A DNA stretch of 64,000 bases from CAXMST01 sp963790085 (GCA_963790085.1 CAWBNH010000001.1:62001-126000), one strand, 5' to 3'. Counted from the first letter of the stretch, positions 16,628 to 25,396 are shown. Numbers and translations are program-made. The notes: generated by a model from the letters alone, not told the origin.

Positions 16628-17658
16628 CCCGGCCCGCCTTCCTCGACCGCGACATCGGTCGCCACCACCGGCGTGGGGACCGCGGGCCACTCGCTCCAGG
16701 GCGCGAAGTGGCAGGCCGAGAGGTGGCGTGGCGACAGCTCCCGCAGCTCGGGCTCCTCGCTCGAGCACCGCTCCTTCGCGTAGGGACAGCGCGGGTGAAA
16801 GGCGCAGCCGCCCGGGGGGTCGCCGGGGTCGGGGGGTTGACCGAGGATCGGTGGGGCGACGCCGCGCTCGCCGCCGATCACCGGCAGCGAGTCGAGCAGG
16901 CGCCGCGTGTAGGGGTGCTGGGGATCCTCGAAGACGGTGGCGACCGGGCCGCTCTCGACGATCCGGCCCGCGTACATGATCGCGATCCGATCGCAGGTCT
17001 CGGCCAACACGCCGAGGTCGTGGGAGATCAGGATCAGGGCGAGCCCCAGCTCCTCCCGAAGGCGCTCGAGCAGCCTCAGGACCTGCGCCTGCATGACGAC
17101 GTCGAGCGCGGTGGTCGGCTCGTCGGCGATCACCAGCGAGGGGTTGCAGGCCAGCGCGAGGGCGATCATCACCCGCTGGCGCTGGCCGCCGGAGAGCTCG
17201 TGCGGGTAGCGATGGCCGAGCGCCGAGGTGAGCCCGACGGTGGCGAGCAACTCGTCGATCCGGGCCCGCACCGCCTCCGAGCTGCCCCCCTTGGCATGCA
17301 GTCGGATCGCTTCGGCGATCTGGTCGTCGACCCTCTGCACCGGGTCGAGTGAGTTCATCGCCCCCTGGAAGATCAGCGAGATGTGGCGCCAGCGGATCAT
17401 CCGCATTCCCGCCTCGGTTCGCTTGTGGACGTTGATCGGCTCGTCGGAGTTCGGCGGGTGGAGCAGGATCTCCCCGGACTGCTTGAGGCTCGCGGGGAGC
17501 AGCTTCATCAGCGCCAGCGCGGTCGTCGTCTTGCCGCAGCCCGACTCGCCGGCCAGGCCGAGCGCCTCGCCCCGCTCGATCGTCAGGTCGACGCCGTCGA
17601 CGATCGGCTGAACACCGTAGGTGACGCGCAGGTCGCTGACCTCGATCAGGGCGCTCAA
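16624..17658 (-). CDS. Oligopeptide ABC transporter ATP-binding protein (OppD/DppD type)
   Basis: 344 residues. Walker A GESGCGKTT, Q-loop LIFQGAMNSLDPVQ, signature LSGGQRQRV, Walker B LVIADEPTTALD, and the C-terminal peptide-transporter domain with FHPRCPYAKERC. In the D-type protein the Q-loop segment GAMNSLDP is typical. The start is a TTG overlapping the permease stop (TTGA), preceded by a GGAGGCGGG purine run. It forms the heterodimeric ATPase with the downstream OppF-type subunit. Confidence 0.93.
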   Translation of the reverse strand: MSALIEVSDLRVTYGVQPIVDGVDLTIERGEALGLAGESGCGKTTTALALMKLLPASLKQSGEILLHPPNSDEPINVHKRTEAGMRMIRWRHISLIFQGAMNSLDPVQRVDDQIAEAIRLHAKGGSSEAVRARIDELLATVGLTSALGHRYPHELSGGQRQRVMIALALACNPSLVIADEPTTALDVVMQAQVLRLLERLREELGLALILISHDLGVLAETCDRIAIMYAGRIVESGPVATVFEDPQHPYTRRLLDSLPVIGGERGVAPPILGQPPDPGDPPGGCAFHPRCPYAKERCSSEEPELRELSPRHLSACHFAPWSEWPAVPTPVVATDVAVEEGGPG

Positions 17659-18560
17659 GGGCCCGCCTCCCGAAGTCGTGGGTTGACGTGCTCCTCGAAC
17701 AGGTAGCCGAGCAGCGAGACGGCGAGCACGAGCAGCGTGATGCAGAGCCCCGGTGGGATCACGTACCACCAGGCGCCGGCGCTCGGCGCCCCGGAGCTGA
17801 ATGCGTTCTCGAGCATCGTCCCCCACGAGATCCGGGTCGGGTCGCCGAGCCCGAGGAAGGCGAGCGCAGCCTCCGAGAGGATCGCGACCGCGACGATCAG
17901 CACCGTGTTGGCGAAGATCAGCGGCATCGTGTTGGGCAGGATGTGGGTGCGGATGATGTAGCTGTCCTTGGCTCCGAGCGCCCGGGCCCGCTCGACGAAG
18001 GCGCGCTCGCGCAGGGTGAAGACCTGGGCCCTGACGATCCGGCCGGTGCCGGCCCACGAGGTCAGCCCGATGACGAGGATCAGCACCGTCAGCGAAGGAT
18101 CGAGCAGCCGTGCGAGGACGATCATCAGCGGCAGCGTCGGGATCACCAGGAACCAGTTCTCGAGGCCGTCGAGCAGGCGATCGGTCCAGCCGCCGTAGTA
18201 GCCGCCGGCGAGGCCGACGGCCGAGCCGAGCACGGCCGAGATGAACGCCGCCGCGAAGCCGACGACGATCGAGACCCGGGCCCCGACGAGCAGCTGCGAG
18301 AACACATCGGCCCCCTGCTCGGTCGTCCCGAGCGGGTGGGCGAAGCTGGGCGGCGCGAGGACGTCGAGCGTCGAGGCGTTCGGGTCGTCGGGAGCGAGCA
18401 CGCTGCCGAACACCGCGAGGAACAGGAACAGGCCCAGGACCCCGATCCCGAAGCGGCCGCGCCAGGTGTAGAGCAGCTTGTAGCGGATGCTGTGCTCGTC
18501 GAGACCCTCGCCGGCGAGCGCGGCGGTCGCGACCTCGGCGCTGGCGCTGGTCACGCTCAT
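17655..18560 (-). CDS. Oligopeptide ABC transporter permease (OppC/DppC type)
   Basis: 301 residues with six predicted helices. The first helix (FGIGVLGLFLFLAVFGSVLAP) is followed by the conserved PSFAHPLGTTEQGADVFSQLLVGAR segment seen in DppC/OppC, and the EAA loop is VERARALGAKDSYIIRTHILPN. The permease forms half of the transmembrane channel for di- or oligopeptides. Overlaps its neighbours by 4 nt at both ends. Confidence 0.93.
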   Translation of the reverse strand: MSVTSASAEVATAALAGEGLDEHSIRYKLLYTWRGRFGIGVLGLFLFLAVFGSVLAPDDPNASTLDVLAPPSFAHPLGTTEQGADVFSQLLVGARVSIVVGFAAAFISAVLGSAVGLAGGYYGGWTDRLLDGLENWFLVIPTLPLMIVLARLLDPSLTVLILVIGLTSWAGTGRIVRAQVFTLRERAFVERARALGAKDSYIIRTHILPNTMPLIFANTVLIVAVAILSEAALAFLGLGDPTRISWGTMLENAFSSGAPSAGAWWYVIPPGLCITLLVLAVSLLGYLFEEHVNPRLREAGP

Positions 18561-19525
18561 CGGGCCTGCACCCGCGGATCGAGGAAGAAGTAGAGGATGT
18601 CGGCCGCCAGGTTGGCGAGGATCACCCCGGCGCTGAAGACGAGAAAGGTCCCGGCGAGCACCGGGAAGTCCTTGTCGTTGATCGCGTTGAAGCTGAGCTC
18701 ACCGAGTCCGGGCCAGGAGAAGACGGTCTCGATCGTGATCGCGCCGCCGACCACGGCCCCGAACTGGATCGCCGAGAGCGTGACCAGCGGCAGCAGCGCG
18801 TTCGGCACAGCGTGGCGGCGGATCACCCGCTCGTGCGAGAGCCCGATCGCGCGCTTGACCGTGATGAAGTCCTCGGTGAGAACGTCGACCATCGAGGAGC
18901 GCATGATCAGGAAGTACTGGCCGAGCAGCATCAGCGTCATCGCCGTGACCGGCAGGATCATGTGCTCGGCGACGCTCAGCGCCTCCGAGATCCAGCTGCT
19001 GAACTCGACCCCCGGCGTCACCTGCTGGCCCGCCGGCAGGATCGGGATCGCCACCGCGAAGACCAGGATCAGGATGATCCCGATCCAGTACTCGGGCGCC
19101 GCGTAGGTGAGCAGGCTGAAGCCGAGCAGGCTGTCATCGGTCTTCTTGCCCCGCCGCGTCGCGGCGACCACCCCCATCCAGGAACCGATCAGCGTCGCCA
19201 GCAGCGTGCCGGTGCCGACCAATAGCAGGGTCCAGGGCAGCGCAGCCTTGATCTCGTCCCAGACCGGCTCCCGGGAACGCTGGCTGACCCCGAAGTCGAG
19301 TCGCACGGTGTCGCCGGCGTAGTCGAGGAACTGGCCGCTGAGCGGCTTGTCGATCCCGTAGTCGGACCGCAGCTTCTCGATCTCCTCCGGCGAGGCGTTG
19401 GGCAGGCGGGCGAGCTGGGTGGTCGGGTCGCCCATCACCCGGAAGAGGAAGAAGTTGAAGATGATCACGAAGACGAGCGTCAGCAGCGCCGCGGCCGTCT
19501 TGCCCGCGAGCCACCTGGCGCTCAT
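18557..19525 (-). CDS. Oligopeptide ABC transporter permease (OppB/DppB type)
   Basis: 322 residues. N-terminal helix with FNFFLFRVMGDPT (the family's R-x-x-P-G-D-P-like segment), an extracytoplasmic region with the conserved LRSDYGIDKPL, five further helices, and the EAA loop containing RAIGLSHERVIRRHAVPNALLPLVT. It forms the channel with the OppC-type partner. A GGAG ribosome-binding site lies seven bases before the ATG. The 39-nt gap to the binding-protein gene is the largest inside the operon. Confidence 0.93.
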   Translation of the reverse strand: MSARWLAGKTAAALLTLVFVIIFNFFLFRVMGDPTTQLARLPNASPEEIEKLRSDYGIDKPLSGQFLDYAGDTVRLDFGVSQRSREPVWDEIKAALPWTLLLVGTGTLLATLIGSWMGVVAATRRGKKTDDSLLGFSLLTYAAPEYWIGIILILVFAVAIPILPAGQQVTPGVEFSSWISEALSVAEHMILPVTAMTLMLLGQYFLIMRSSMVDVLTEDFITVKRAIGLSHERVIRRHAVPNALLPLVTLSAIQFGAVVGGAITIETVFSWPGLGELSFNAINDKDFPVLAGTFLVFSAGVILANLAADILYFFLDPRVQAR

Positions 19526-19564
19526 CTCCGTGTCCTCCCGATCCCCGCGATGCCTGCCTGTCCG

Positions 19565-21409
19565 CTACTCCTCCATCTCCAGCGGCTCGTCCGACTTCTT
19601 CTTGCGCGAGCGCCAGAAGAGGAGGCCGCCGCCGATCACGACGACCGCCGCGATCCCGATCAGCACCCCGGCCGAGCCGCCGCCGTCGTCGCTGCCGCTG
19701 CTCGAGCTGCCGCTCGCCGGCTCGATCGCCAGCAGCGGCGCGTAGGAGACCTGCTCGCAGATCAGGTCGCCGTTGCCGCTCGGGCAGGACGGCTCGACGC
19801 CGCTGACCCGGTCGGTCCGATAGGCCTGCAGGTTCGGGTCCTCGGTGAGCACCAGATAGGCGACGTCCTCCTGGGTCAGCGCGACCATCTGCTGGATCAG
19901 GTCCTTGCGCTCAGCGGTGTCGAAGACCCCCGCCTGCTGCTCGTAGAGGGCGTCGTACTCGGGGTTCGAGTAGAAGCCGTCCGAGAGACCTCCGATCTCG
20001 TCGGTGGTCAGCAGGCTGAGCAGGAAGCTCGGATCGTAGGGATCTCCACCCCAGCCCCAGATGAACGTGTCGAACTCGGGCGCCGGCTTGCCGTCGACCT
20101 TGCGGATCGTCAGCTCGGTCAGCTTGTCGACGCTGACCACGTCGACGTTGAACTCGATCCCGACCTCGCCCGCCATCTCGGCGACGAGCTTTGCCGCCTG
20201 GATGTTGGTCGGCGACTCCGAGCGCACGGCGAGGTCGAACGAGAGCTCCTCGCCGTCCTTGGTCCGCGGGCCGTCACCGTTCTCCTGCCAACCGGCGTCG
20301 TCGAGAATCTGCTTCGCCGTCTCGGGCTCGAACGGGTAGTTCTGCTCGGGTACCTCGTAGAAGGCCTCGTAGAACGAGGGCAGGATGCCCGACCCCGGGA
20401 ACGCCGTGCCCCGGGCGCTGATCGCGTTCACCCGCTCGCGGTCGACCGCGTATGCGAGCGCCTGCCTGACGGCCACGTCCTGGACCGCCGGGTTGAACTC
20501 CGCGTCGGGGCAGAGGTCCTCGGGGCAGAGGTTGAACGCCAGCTCCGTGTAGGAGGGCGACGGGCTCGAGAGCGCCTCGATGTTGGGGTCGCTCTGGATC
20601 CGCTCGAAGGTCGAGGGATCAACCTCGACCACCATGTCGATCTCGCCGAGCCGCAGCGCCCGCTCGACGGCGTCCTGGTTGCCGTACTTGATGTACTGGA
20701 CCTCGTCGAAGCCGGGCTCCGGCCCCTGCCACTCGGGGTTGCGCTCCATGCGGATGATCCGGCCACGGCTGAACTCGGTCGTGACGTAGGGGCCACTACC
20801 GACCAGCGGTAGCTCGGGCTGGTAGGAGCCGGTCAGCTCGTCGACCGGGACCTCGCCCCAGATGTGCTCGGGCAGGATGTAGATGAAGAGGCCGCCGACG
20901 ATCCGTGCATCGGGCTGCTTCGTCGTCACGACCACCGTCTGGTCGTCGGGCGTCTCGACCTTGGTCACGTTGCTGGTGTAGCCCGCGAACAGATCGCCCT
21001 CACCGCCGAGGACCTCGAGCGAGTACTTGACATCCTCGGAGGTGATCGGCTCACCGTCGGACCACTTGCGGTCGGGGTCGAGCTTGAAGGTGACCGTCTT
21101 GCGATCGTCGGATACCTCCCAGCTCTCGGCGATGCCGGGGGCCGGCGAGAGGTCCTCGGGACTGAAGTTGACGAGCAGATCCCAGTTCAGAGACCAGACG
21201 TTGTAGTTCTCCTCGTCGAGGGCGACGAACGGGTTCAGGGTCTGCGGGTCCTGCGCCCAGCCGATTCGCAGCACCGAGCTCTCGTCCGCCGTCGTCGACT
21301 CGGCCGTGGTCGAATCCTGGCCCTGGGCGACCGCGGTCAGCATCGCCGCCAGCGCCAGCGCCGCCAGCGCGACCATCCCGATCATTGCCTTCATGCCCCT
21401 CGTCCTCAT
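19565..21409 (-). CDS. Peptide ABC transporter substrate-binding protein (family 5) with a C-terminal membrane anchor
   Basis: 614 residues. A signal peptide (about 5-30) is followed by an SBP_bac_5 fold: SVLRIGWAQDPQTLNPFVALDEE, KTVTFKLDPDRKWSDGEPITSEDVKYSLE, and a C-terminal lobe with FIWGWGGDPYDPSF. There is no lipobox Cys at the cleavage site; instead a Ser/Gly linker leads to a hydrophobic helix (VLIGIAAVVVIGGGLLFW) and a basic RSRKKK stop, so the receptor is probably held by a C-terminal helix. Family 5 proteins capture peptides, nickel, sugars or polyamines; neighbours favour a peptide-like ligand. Confidence 0.9.
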   Translation of the reverse strand: MRTRGMKAMIGMVALAALALAAMLTAVAQGQDSTTAESTTADESSVLRIGWAQDPQTLNPFVALDEENYNVWSLNWDLLVNFSPEDLSPAPGIAESWEVSDDRKTVTFKLDPDRKWSDGEPITSEDVKYSLEVLGGEGDLFAGYTSNVTKVETPDDQTVVVTTKQPDARIVGGLFIYILPEHIWGEVPVDELTGSYQPELPLVGSGPYVTTEFSRGRIIRMERNPEWQGPEPGFDEVQYIKYGNQDAVERALRLGEIDMVVEVDPSTFERIQSDPNIEALSSPSPSYTELAFNLCPEDLCPDAEFNPAVQDVAVRQALAYAVDRERVNAISARGTAFPGSGILPSFYEAFYEVPEQNYPFEPETAKQILDDAGWQENGDGPRTKDGEELSFDLAVRSESPTNIQAAKLVAEMAGEVGIEFNVDVVSVDKLTELTIRKVDGKPAPEFDTFIWGWGGDPYDPSFLLSLLTTDEIGGLSDGFYSNPEYDALYEQQAGVFDTAERKDLIQQMVALTQEDVAYLVLTEDPNLQAYRTDRVSGVEPSCPSGNGDLICEQVSYAPLLAIEPASGSSSSGSDDGGGSAGVLIGIAAVVVIGGGLLFWRSRKKKSDEPLEMEE

Positions 21410-22386
21410 TCCGGTTCTCCTCCCGTTGGTGTTGGTTCCACCGCTGCCTCGATCACCTCGAGGGTCTTCGCGTCACCGTCGAGACGGACGGTGGCGCCCA
21501 GCGGAAGCGTGGCCATGTGCTTGCCGTGGCCGGTCGGCACGTTGGCGATCGCGGGGATCCCCAGCGGAGCGATCAGCTCGTCGAGCATCTCCTCGACCGA
21601 GAGCGTCGACTCCGGCCCCTCCGGCACGGTCTGGTACTTGAGATTGACGTCGGTGCCGAACACGAACCCGGCGGCCCCGTCGAGCTTGCCCGCGCGGACC
21701 AGGTGGTTGAGCGCGGTGTCGACCAGATACGGCTCGGTGTTGAGCTCCTCGGCCATCACGACGCAGCCCTCGGTCTGGACCTCGTAGGGGGTGCCGATGC
21801 TCGCGCAGAGCAGGGTCAGGCAGCCGCCGACGATCGGCGCCTCGACGGCGCCGCCGGCGACGGTCAGCACGTAGGGATCGTCGGGGTCCTCGAAGACGCG
21901 GCCGAGCGGCTCCGGGCGCAGGGCGCGATGGAACCACTCCTCGGTCTCGGGCGTCAGCTCATCCTTGCGGCGGGTGAAGCGGACGAAGTTGGGGCCGTAG
22001 AAGGTGACCCATCCGTGATGGGCAGCGAGCGCCAGGTGCAGCGCGGTGATGTCGCTGAAGCCGCAGACGATGCGCGGGTCGCCGACCGAGTCCCAGTCGA
22101 TCCGCTCGTAGAGGCGGGCGGTGCCGTAGCCGCCGCAGAGGGTGTGAACCATGTCGATCCCCGGCTCGCTCAGCGCCCACTGCAGGTCGGCCGCTCGCTG
22201 CTCGTCGGTGCCGGCCAGGTAGCCGTGAACGCGCCGGTGGTTGGGGCCGAAGACGACGTCGTGCCCGCGCTCGGTGAAGTACGCGGTCGCCTGTTCGATC
22301 TCCGAGCGCGTCTGCGGCGGGCTGGCCGGGGCGACGACGGCGATCGTCGCCCGCTCTCCAAGCGCCGGTGGCTTCACCCGCTCCAT
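21406..22386 (-). CDS. S66-family peptidase (LD-carboxypeptidase / MccF-like)
   Basis: 326 residues. The N-terminal domain has TIAVVAPASPP and HTLCGGYGTARL, and the nucleophile elbow is CGFSDITAL (Ser111). The C-terminal domain supplies MAEELNTEPY (Glu) and PTGHGKHMATLPLG (His), giving the S66 Ser-Glu-His triad. Known members are cytosolic LD-carboxypeptidases of peptidoglycan recycling and MccF, which cleaves amide-linked aminoacyl-nucleotides. Here, between a transporter and a beta-amino-acid route, it is more likely to cut an imported amide or peptide. ATGA overlap with the downstream binding-protein gene. Confidence 0.85.
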   Translation of the reverse strand: MERVKPPALGERATIAVVAPASPPQTRSEIEQATAYFTERGHDVVFGPNHRRVHGYLAGTDEQRAADLQWALSEPGIDMVHTLCGGYGTARLYERIDWDSVGDPRIVCGFSDITALHLALAAHHGWVTFYGPNFVRFTRRKDELTPETEEWFHRALRPEPLGRVFEDPDDPYVLTVAGGAVEAPIVGGCLTLLCASIGTPYEVQTEGCVVMAEELNTEPYLVDTALNHLVRAGKLDGAAGFVFGTDVNLKYQTVPEGPESTLSVEEMLDELIAPLGIPAIANVPTGHGKHMATLPLGATVRLDGDAKTLEVIEAAVEPTPTGGEPE

Positions 22387-22389
22387 CGC

Positions 22390-23076
22390 CTACCGGCTCC
22401 CCTCCGGCTGCCTGGGGATCGGCCCAAGCGCCGCCTCGATCGCCGCCGGCGACGCTCGCAGGGCGCCGAGCACCAGCTCCACGTGCACCGCGGCGACCTC
22501 CTCGATCGGCAGCGGGCCGGCCGGATCGAACCAGAGCGCGACGCCGGTGCACTGCAGCAGGATCGCGTAGGTGGCGACGCCGACCTCGGAGCTGCGCAGC
22601 GAACCGTCGCGGATGCCGTCGCGGATCATCGTGTTGAACGTCGCCTGGTAGGCGTCGCGGCGCGCGACCAGCGCCGCGCGCGCCTCATCCCCCAGTGCCC
22701 GGATCTCGCTGTCGGTGACGAACGCGGCGCGGCTGTGCAGGCCGTGAAAGACGACGTGCTCACGGACGGCGGCGGCAAGCCTCAGCGCCGGCTCCTCGTG
22801 GGCCGCGACGGCCGCTTCCACCTTCTCGGTCAGTCGCTCCATGAAGTCGTTCTGGAGCGCGACCAGGATCGCCTCCTTGCCGTCATACCAGTGGTAGATC
22901 GCCGCCGGCCGGACCTCGGCAGCCGCGGCGATCGCCCGCATCGAGGTCGCGTGGTACCCGCGCCGGGCGAAGAGCTCGAGCGCGGCGGCATCAATCGCCT
23001 CGCGGGTCTCGAGACCGCGCCGGGCTGAGGAGCGCCCGTCGCCGGTCGCAACTGCGGCGGCGGCCTGCTCAGGCAA
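22390..23076 (-). CDS. TetR-family transcriptional regulator (probable operon regulator)
   Basis: 228 residues. N-terminal TetR DNA-binding domain: AALELFARRGYHATSMRAIAAAAEV, then RPAAIYHWYDGKEAIL, the recognition helix region. The C-terminal half is all-helical ligand-binding sequence (SRAAFVTDSEIRALG and onwards). The start is taken as TTG at 23076, overlapping the BKACE stop by 8 nt, because upstream reading frame is not TetR-like. Encoded inside the operon, it is the natural candidate to bind the AACGGCCGTT palindrome at the operon promoter and sense a pathway intermediate such as a CoA thioester or amino acid. Confidence 0.85.
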   Translation of the reverse strand: MPEQAAAAVATGDGRSSARRGLETREAIDAAALELFARRGYHATSMRAIAAAAEVRPAAIYHWYDGKEAILVALQNDFMERLTEKVEAAVAAHEEPALRLAAAVREHVVFHGLHSRAAFVTDSEIRALGDEARAALVARRDAYQATFNTMIRDGIRDGSLRSSEVGVATYAILLQCTGVALWFDPAGPLPIEEVAAVHVELVLGALRASPAAIEAALGPIPRQPEGSR

Positions 23077-23905
23077 GGTGCAGCAGCTCCCGGGCCTGCT
23101 CGGACGTGGCGACCTCGCGGCCGAGCGAGCGGCTGAGCTGAACCGCCGCCTCGACCAGCGCCGCGTTTGAGGGCGCGTGCACACCGCGGGCGATGTAGGC
23201 AACGTCCTCGAGCCCGGTGCGAATCCCCGGCGCCCCATGGAGCAGCGCCAGCGCCATCATCCGCCGGTGATGGCGGCCGATGCAGGTCACGGTCCAGAAC
23301 GTCTCGGGCGGCAGCGGGCGGAGCATCGCGACGAGCGCCTCGGGTGAGGCGTCGATCCCACCGGGGACCCCGAAGACGAGGTTGATCCGCATCGGCTCGG
23401 GAAGCAGGCCCTGCTCGAGCCAGCGGACGGCGCTGATCACATGGCCGACGTCGAACGCCTCGACCTCGAGCGCGATCCCGGCGGCCTTCGCCTTCTCGAC
23501 GATCCCCCGGCCCGCCGGCGGCGGCGTGATGAAGGTCTCGTCGCCGAAATTCATCGAGCCCGATTCGACGCCCGAGATGTCGGGACCGGCCTCGAGCCCG
23601 GTGGTCCGTTCGTCGATCGTCATGTCGTTGGCGCCGCCGGTCGAGACCATCGTCAGGATGTCCGACCCCGCCCGGATCCGATCGATCACGTCGACGAACA
23701 GCTCCGGCCGGCCGCTCGGTGTGCCGTCGTCCTCACGCACGTGCAGGTGGGCGATCGTCGCCCCGGCGGCGGCCGCCCCGATCGCCGAGTCGGCGATCTC
23801 CGCCGTCGTGTAGGGGATGTTCGGGTTGTTGTCGCGAAAGACGTCGGCGCCGGTCACCGCAACGGTCAGAACGACGGGGTCGGCGTCCCAGGCGCGGGCG
23901 CTCAT
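23069..23905 (-). CDS. kce: Beta-keto acid cleavage enzyme (BKACE), Kce-like
   Basis: 278 residues. It starts VVLTVAVTGAD, has PNIPYTTAEIADSAIGAAAAGA and the metal-binding AHLHVREDDG, followed by VSTGG and the ESGSMNFGD, GVPGGIDASPEA segments of the DUF849/BKACE family. Kce condenses 3-oxo-5-aminohexanoate with acetyl-CoA to give acetoacetate and 3-aminobutyryl-CoA; other family members cleave dehydrocarnitine or other beta-keto acids. Presence beside a Kdd homologue favours the lysine-type substrate or a close analogue. ATG overlaps the thioesterase stop (ATGA). Confidence 0.88.
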   Translation of the reverse strand: MSARAWDADPVVLTVAVTGADVFRDNNPNIPYTTAEIADSAIGAAAAGATIAHLHVREDDGTPSGRPELFVDVIDRIRAGSDILTMVSTGGANDMTIDERTTGLEAGPDISGVESGSMNFGDETFITPPPAGRGIVEKAKAAGIALEVEAFDVGHVISAVRWLEQGLLPEPMRINLVFGVPGGIDASPEALVAMLRPLPPETFWTVTCIGRHHRRMMALALLHGAPGIRTGLEDVAYIARGVHAPSNAALVEAAVQLSRSLGREVATSEQARELLHLA

Positions 23906-24303
23906 CGGGCGTCCTCCGTCCCGGCGGCGAGCGCCGATCGCTCGTCGTCGGTGATTGGCCTCGAGCTGCGCCGCTCCGGGTCCCAGAGCACGAGCGCGAA
24001 CTCGGCCTCGACCAACACCTCCTCGTCGCCACCGAGGATCCGCTCGCTGGTGGTGATGCTCGATCGACCGAGCCGACCGACTCCGCACTCGACCATGACC
24101 TCGTCCTGGCCTGGATCGATCTCCGCCAGGTAGTTGACCGAGCAGCCGGCGACGACGTAGTTGTCACGCCCGATCCCGCGCTGGGCGAGGAAGGCGTCGC
24201 GGCCCTCCTCCAGGTAGGTGAGCACCACGTTGTGGTTGACGTGACCGAGCGCGTCGAGATCCTGCCACCGCATCTGCACCCGATGAGCGACCGCGGTTGC
24301 CAT
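23902..24303 (-). CDS. Hotdog acyl-CoA thioesterase (YbgC/FadM type)
   Basis: 133 residues. The 4HBT signature is complete: MRWQDLDALGHVNHNVVLTYLEEGRDAF, with the catalytic Asp in the WQDLDxxGHVN motif. In the clostridial lysine pathway this position is filled by 3-aminobutyryl-CoA ammonia-lyase (Kal), also hotdog-like; the clear thioesterase Asp here suggests hydrolysis of the aminoacyl-CoA instead, as the betainyl-CoA thioesterase does in carnitine catabolism. Three bases separate it from the dehydrogenase gene upstream. Confidence 0.82.
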   Translation of the reverse strand: MATAVAHRVQMRWQDLDALGHVNHNVVLTYLEEGRDAFLAQRGIGRDNYVVAGCSVNYLAEIDPGQDEVMVECGVGRLGRSSITTSERILGGDEEVLVEAEFALVLWDPERRSSRPITDDERSALAAGTEDAR

Positions 24304-24306
24304 CGC

Positions 24307-25341
24307 TCAGAGCACCTCGGCGCGGTCGATGGACATCGCCTCGCGCAGCGCCGGCGAGCGGTGGGCGAGGTCGAGCGCGTAGCTGCCGAGGTCGGGGGCG
24401 TAGCCACTGCCGATCAGGAGCTTGGCGCTGGAGCCGATCCCGTCCGCCGACAGTGCCGCCGCCTGAAAGCTCGTCGCCATCGAGAAGAACAGCACCGTGC
24501 CGCGATCGGCGGTGAGCAGGATCGCGGTCGACTCGCAGCCACCGGCGCTGACCACGAACACGGTCAGATCGGCCGGCGGGACGCCCGCCTCGCGGCATGC
24601 CTCGAGCGCCGCCAGCGGGTCGCGGAGATCGGCGCAGACCGCGATGTCGCAGAGTCCGATGCGGGCCAGCCGCTCGGCTGCCTCGCGATCGATGTCGACC
24701 GCGACGAGCGTGCCGCCGTCCATCACGTCGCGGGCCGCAGCGAGGGCGAGCTTGCCGGCGTGGCCGGCGCCGAGCACGCAGACGGTGCCGTCGAGCGGGG
24801 CGAGCGCGCAGGTGTGGGAACCGGCCCCGTAGACGTCGAACAGCTCGAGCGCCGATCGCGGCGGCAGATCGTCGGGCAGCTTCCCCCAGGGGGCGCTCTG
24901 GCAGACGTAGGCCCGGCCCTCGACCTCGAGCTGCGGGGAGTCGGGGTCGAGCGCCACGATCCGATCCAGCCGCAGCGGCGTCAGTGTCAGCGAGGCGAGG
25001 GTGACGACGCCGCTGCCGACGTCGGGCGGGTCGGCGAAGCGCCCGCCGACCTCGGTCACGGTGCCGAGTGCGACACCACCGGAGTCGGTCACCGGGTTGT
25101 GCATCTTGCCCCGGGTGGAGACGATCTCGAGGATCGACTCGGCCATCCGCGCCGGATCGGCGCCGGCACGCTCACGGATGCTGCGGAAGGAGGTCGAGTC
25201 GAGGCAGAGGCGCTCGACCGCGAGCTCGAACTCGAACGGGCGGGCCGGTCCCGCGGCATCGAGCCGCTCAGCAGGCTGCGGGAGGGCGCCCGCCGGACTG
25301 ATCACCCGATCCGCCCCGAGCCGCTGCGCGGTATCCCCCAT
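24307..25341 (-). CDS. kdd: L-erythro-3,5-diaminohexanoate dehydrogenase (Kdd-like)
   Basis: 344 residues. The characteristic stretches of Kdd are present: GADRVISPAGALPQPAERLD near the N-terminus, RGKMHNPVTDSGG, ASLTLTPLRLD, the Rossmann loop VCVLGAGHAGKLALAAA, and VLFFSMATSFQAAAL with GSGYAPD near the end. The family oxidises 3,5-diaminohexanoate with NAD(P)+ to 3-oxo-5-aminohexanoate plus ammonia. The ATG at 25341 has a GGAG four bases upstream; an alternative ATG at 25356 lies closer to the predicted transcription start. First gene of the 12-gene operon. Lysine 2,3-aminomutase and beta-lysine 5,6-aminomutase genes are not in the window. Confidence 0.9.
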   Translation of the reverse strand: MGDTAQRLGADRVISPAGALPQPAERLDAAGPARPFEFELAVERLCLDSTSFRSIRERAGADPARMAESILEIVSTRGKMHNPVTDSGGVALGTVTEVGGRFADPPDVGSGVVTLASLTLTPLRLDRIVALDPDSPQLEVEGRAYVCQSAPWGKLPDDLPPRSALELFDVYGAGSHTCALAPLDGTVCVLGAGHAGKLALAAARDVMDGGTLVAVDIDREAAERLARIGLCDIAVCADLRDPLAALEACREAGVPPADLTVFVVSAGGCESTAILLTADRGTVLFFSMATSFQAAALSADGIGSSAKLLIGSGYAPDLGSYALDLAHRSPALREAMSIDRAEVL

Positions 25342-25357
25342 GGAACTCCGATTCATG

Positions 25358-25367
25358 AACGGCCGTT
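25358..25367. promoter_or_regulatory. Palindromic operator candidate at the kdd transcription start
   Basis: AACGGCCGTT, a perfect 10-bp palindrome, sits directly after the -10 box of the kdd promoter, covering the expected start site. Its place would let a bound repressor block the operon; the TetR protein encoded in the operon is the obvious candidate. Confidence 0.5.
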
Positions 25368-25396
25368 AGGCTATGTTGGAGCACGTTAGATGTCAA
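25368..25396 (-). promoter_or_regulatory. Sigma-70-type promoter of the kdd operon
   Basis: On the minus strand TTGACA (25396-25391) is followed after exactly 17 bases by TAGCCT (25373-25368). This is the closest match to a consensus -35/-10 pair that I found in the window. Transcription would start about 5-15 bases before the kdd coding region. Confidence 0.7.

Noticed and set aside
25354..25356. ATG at 25356 as the kdd start
   Set aside because: It has no ribosome site, while ATG 25341 has GGAG four bases upstream; but its place close to the predicted transcription start keeps it possible.
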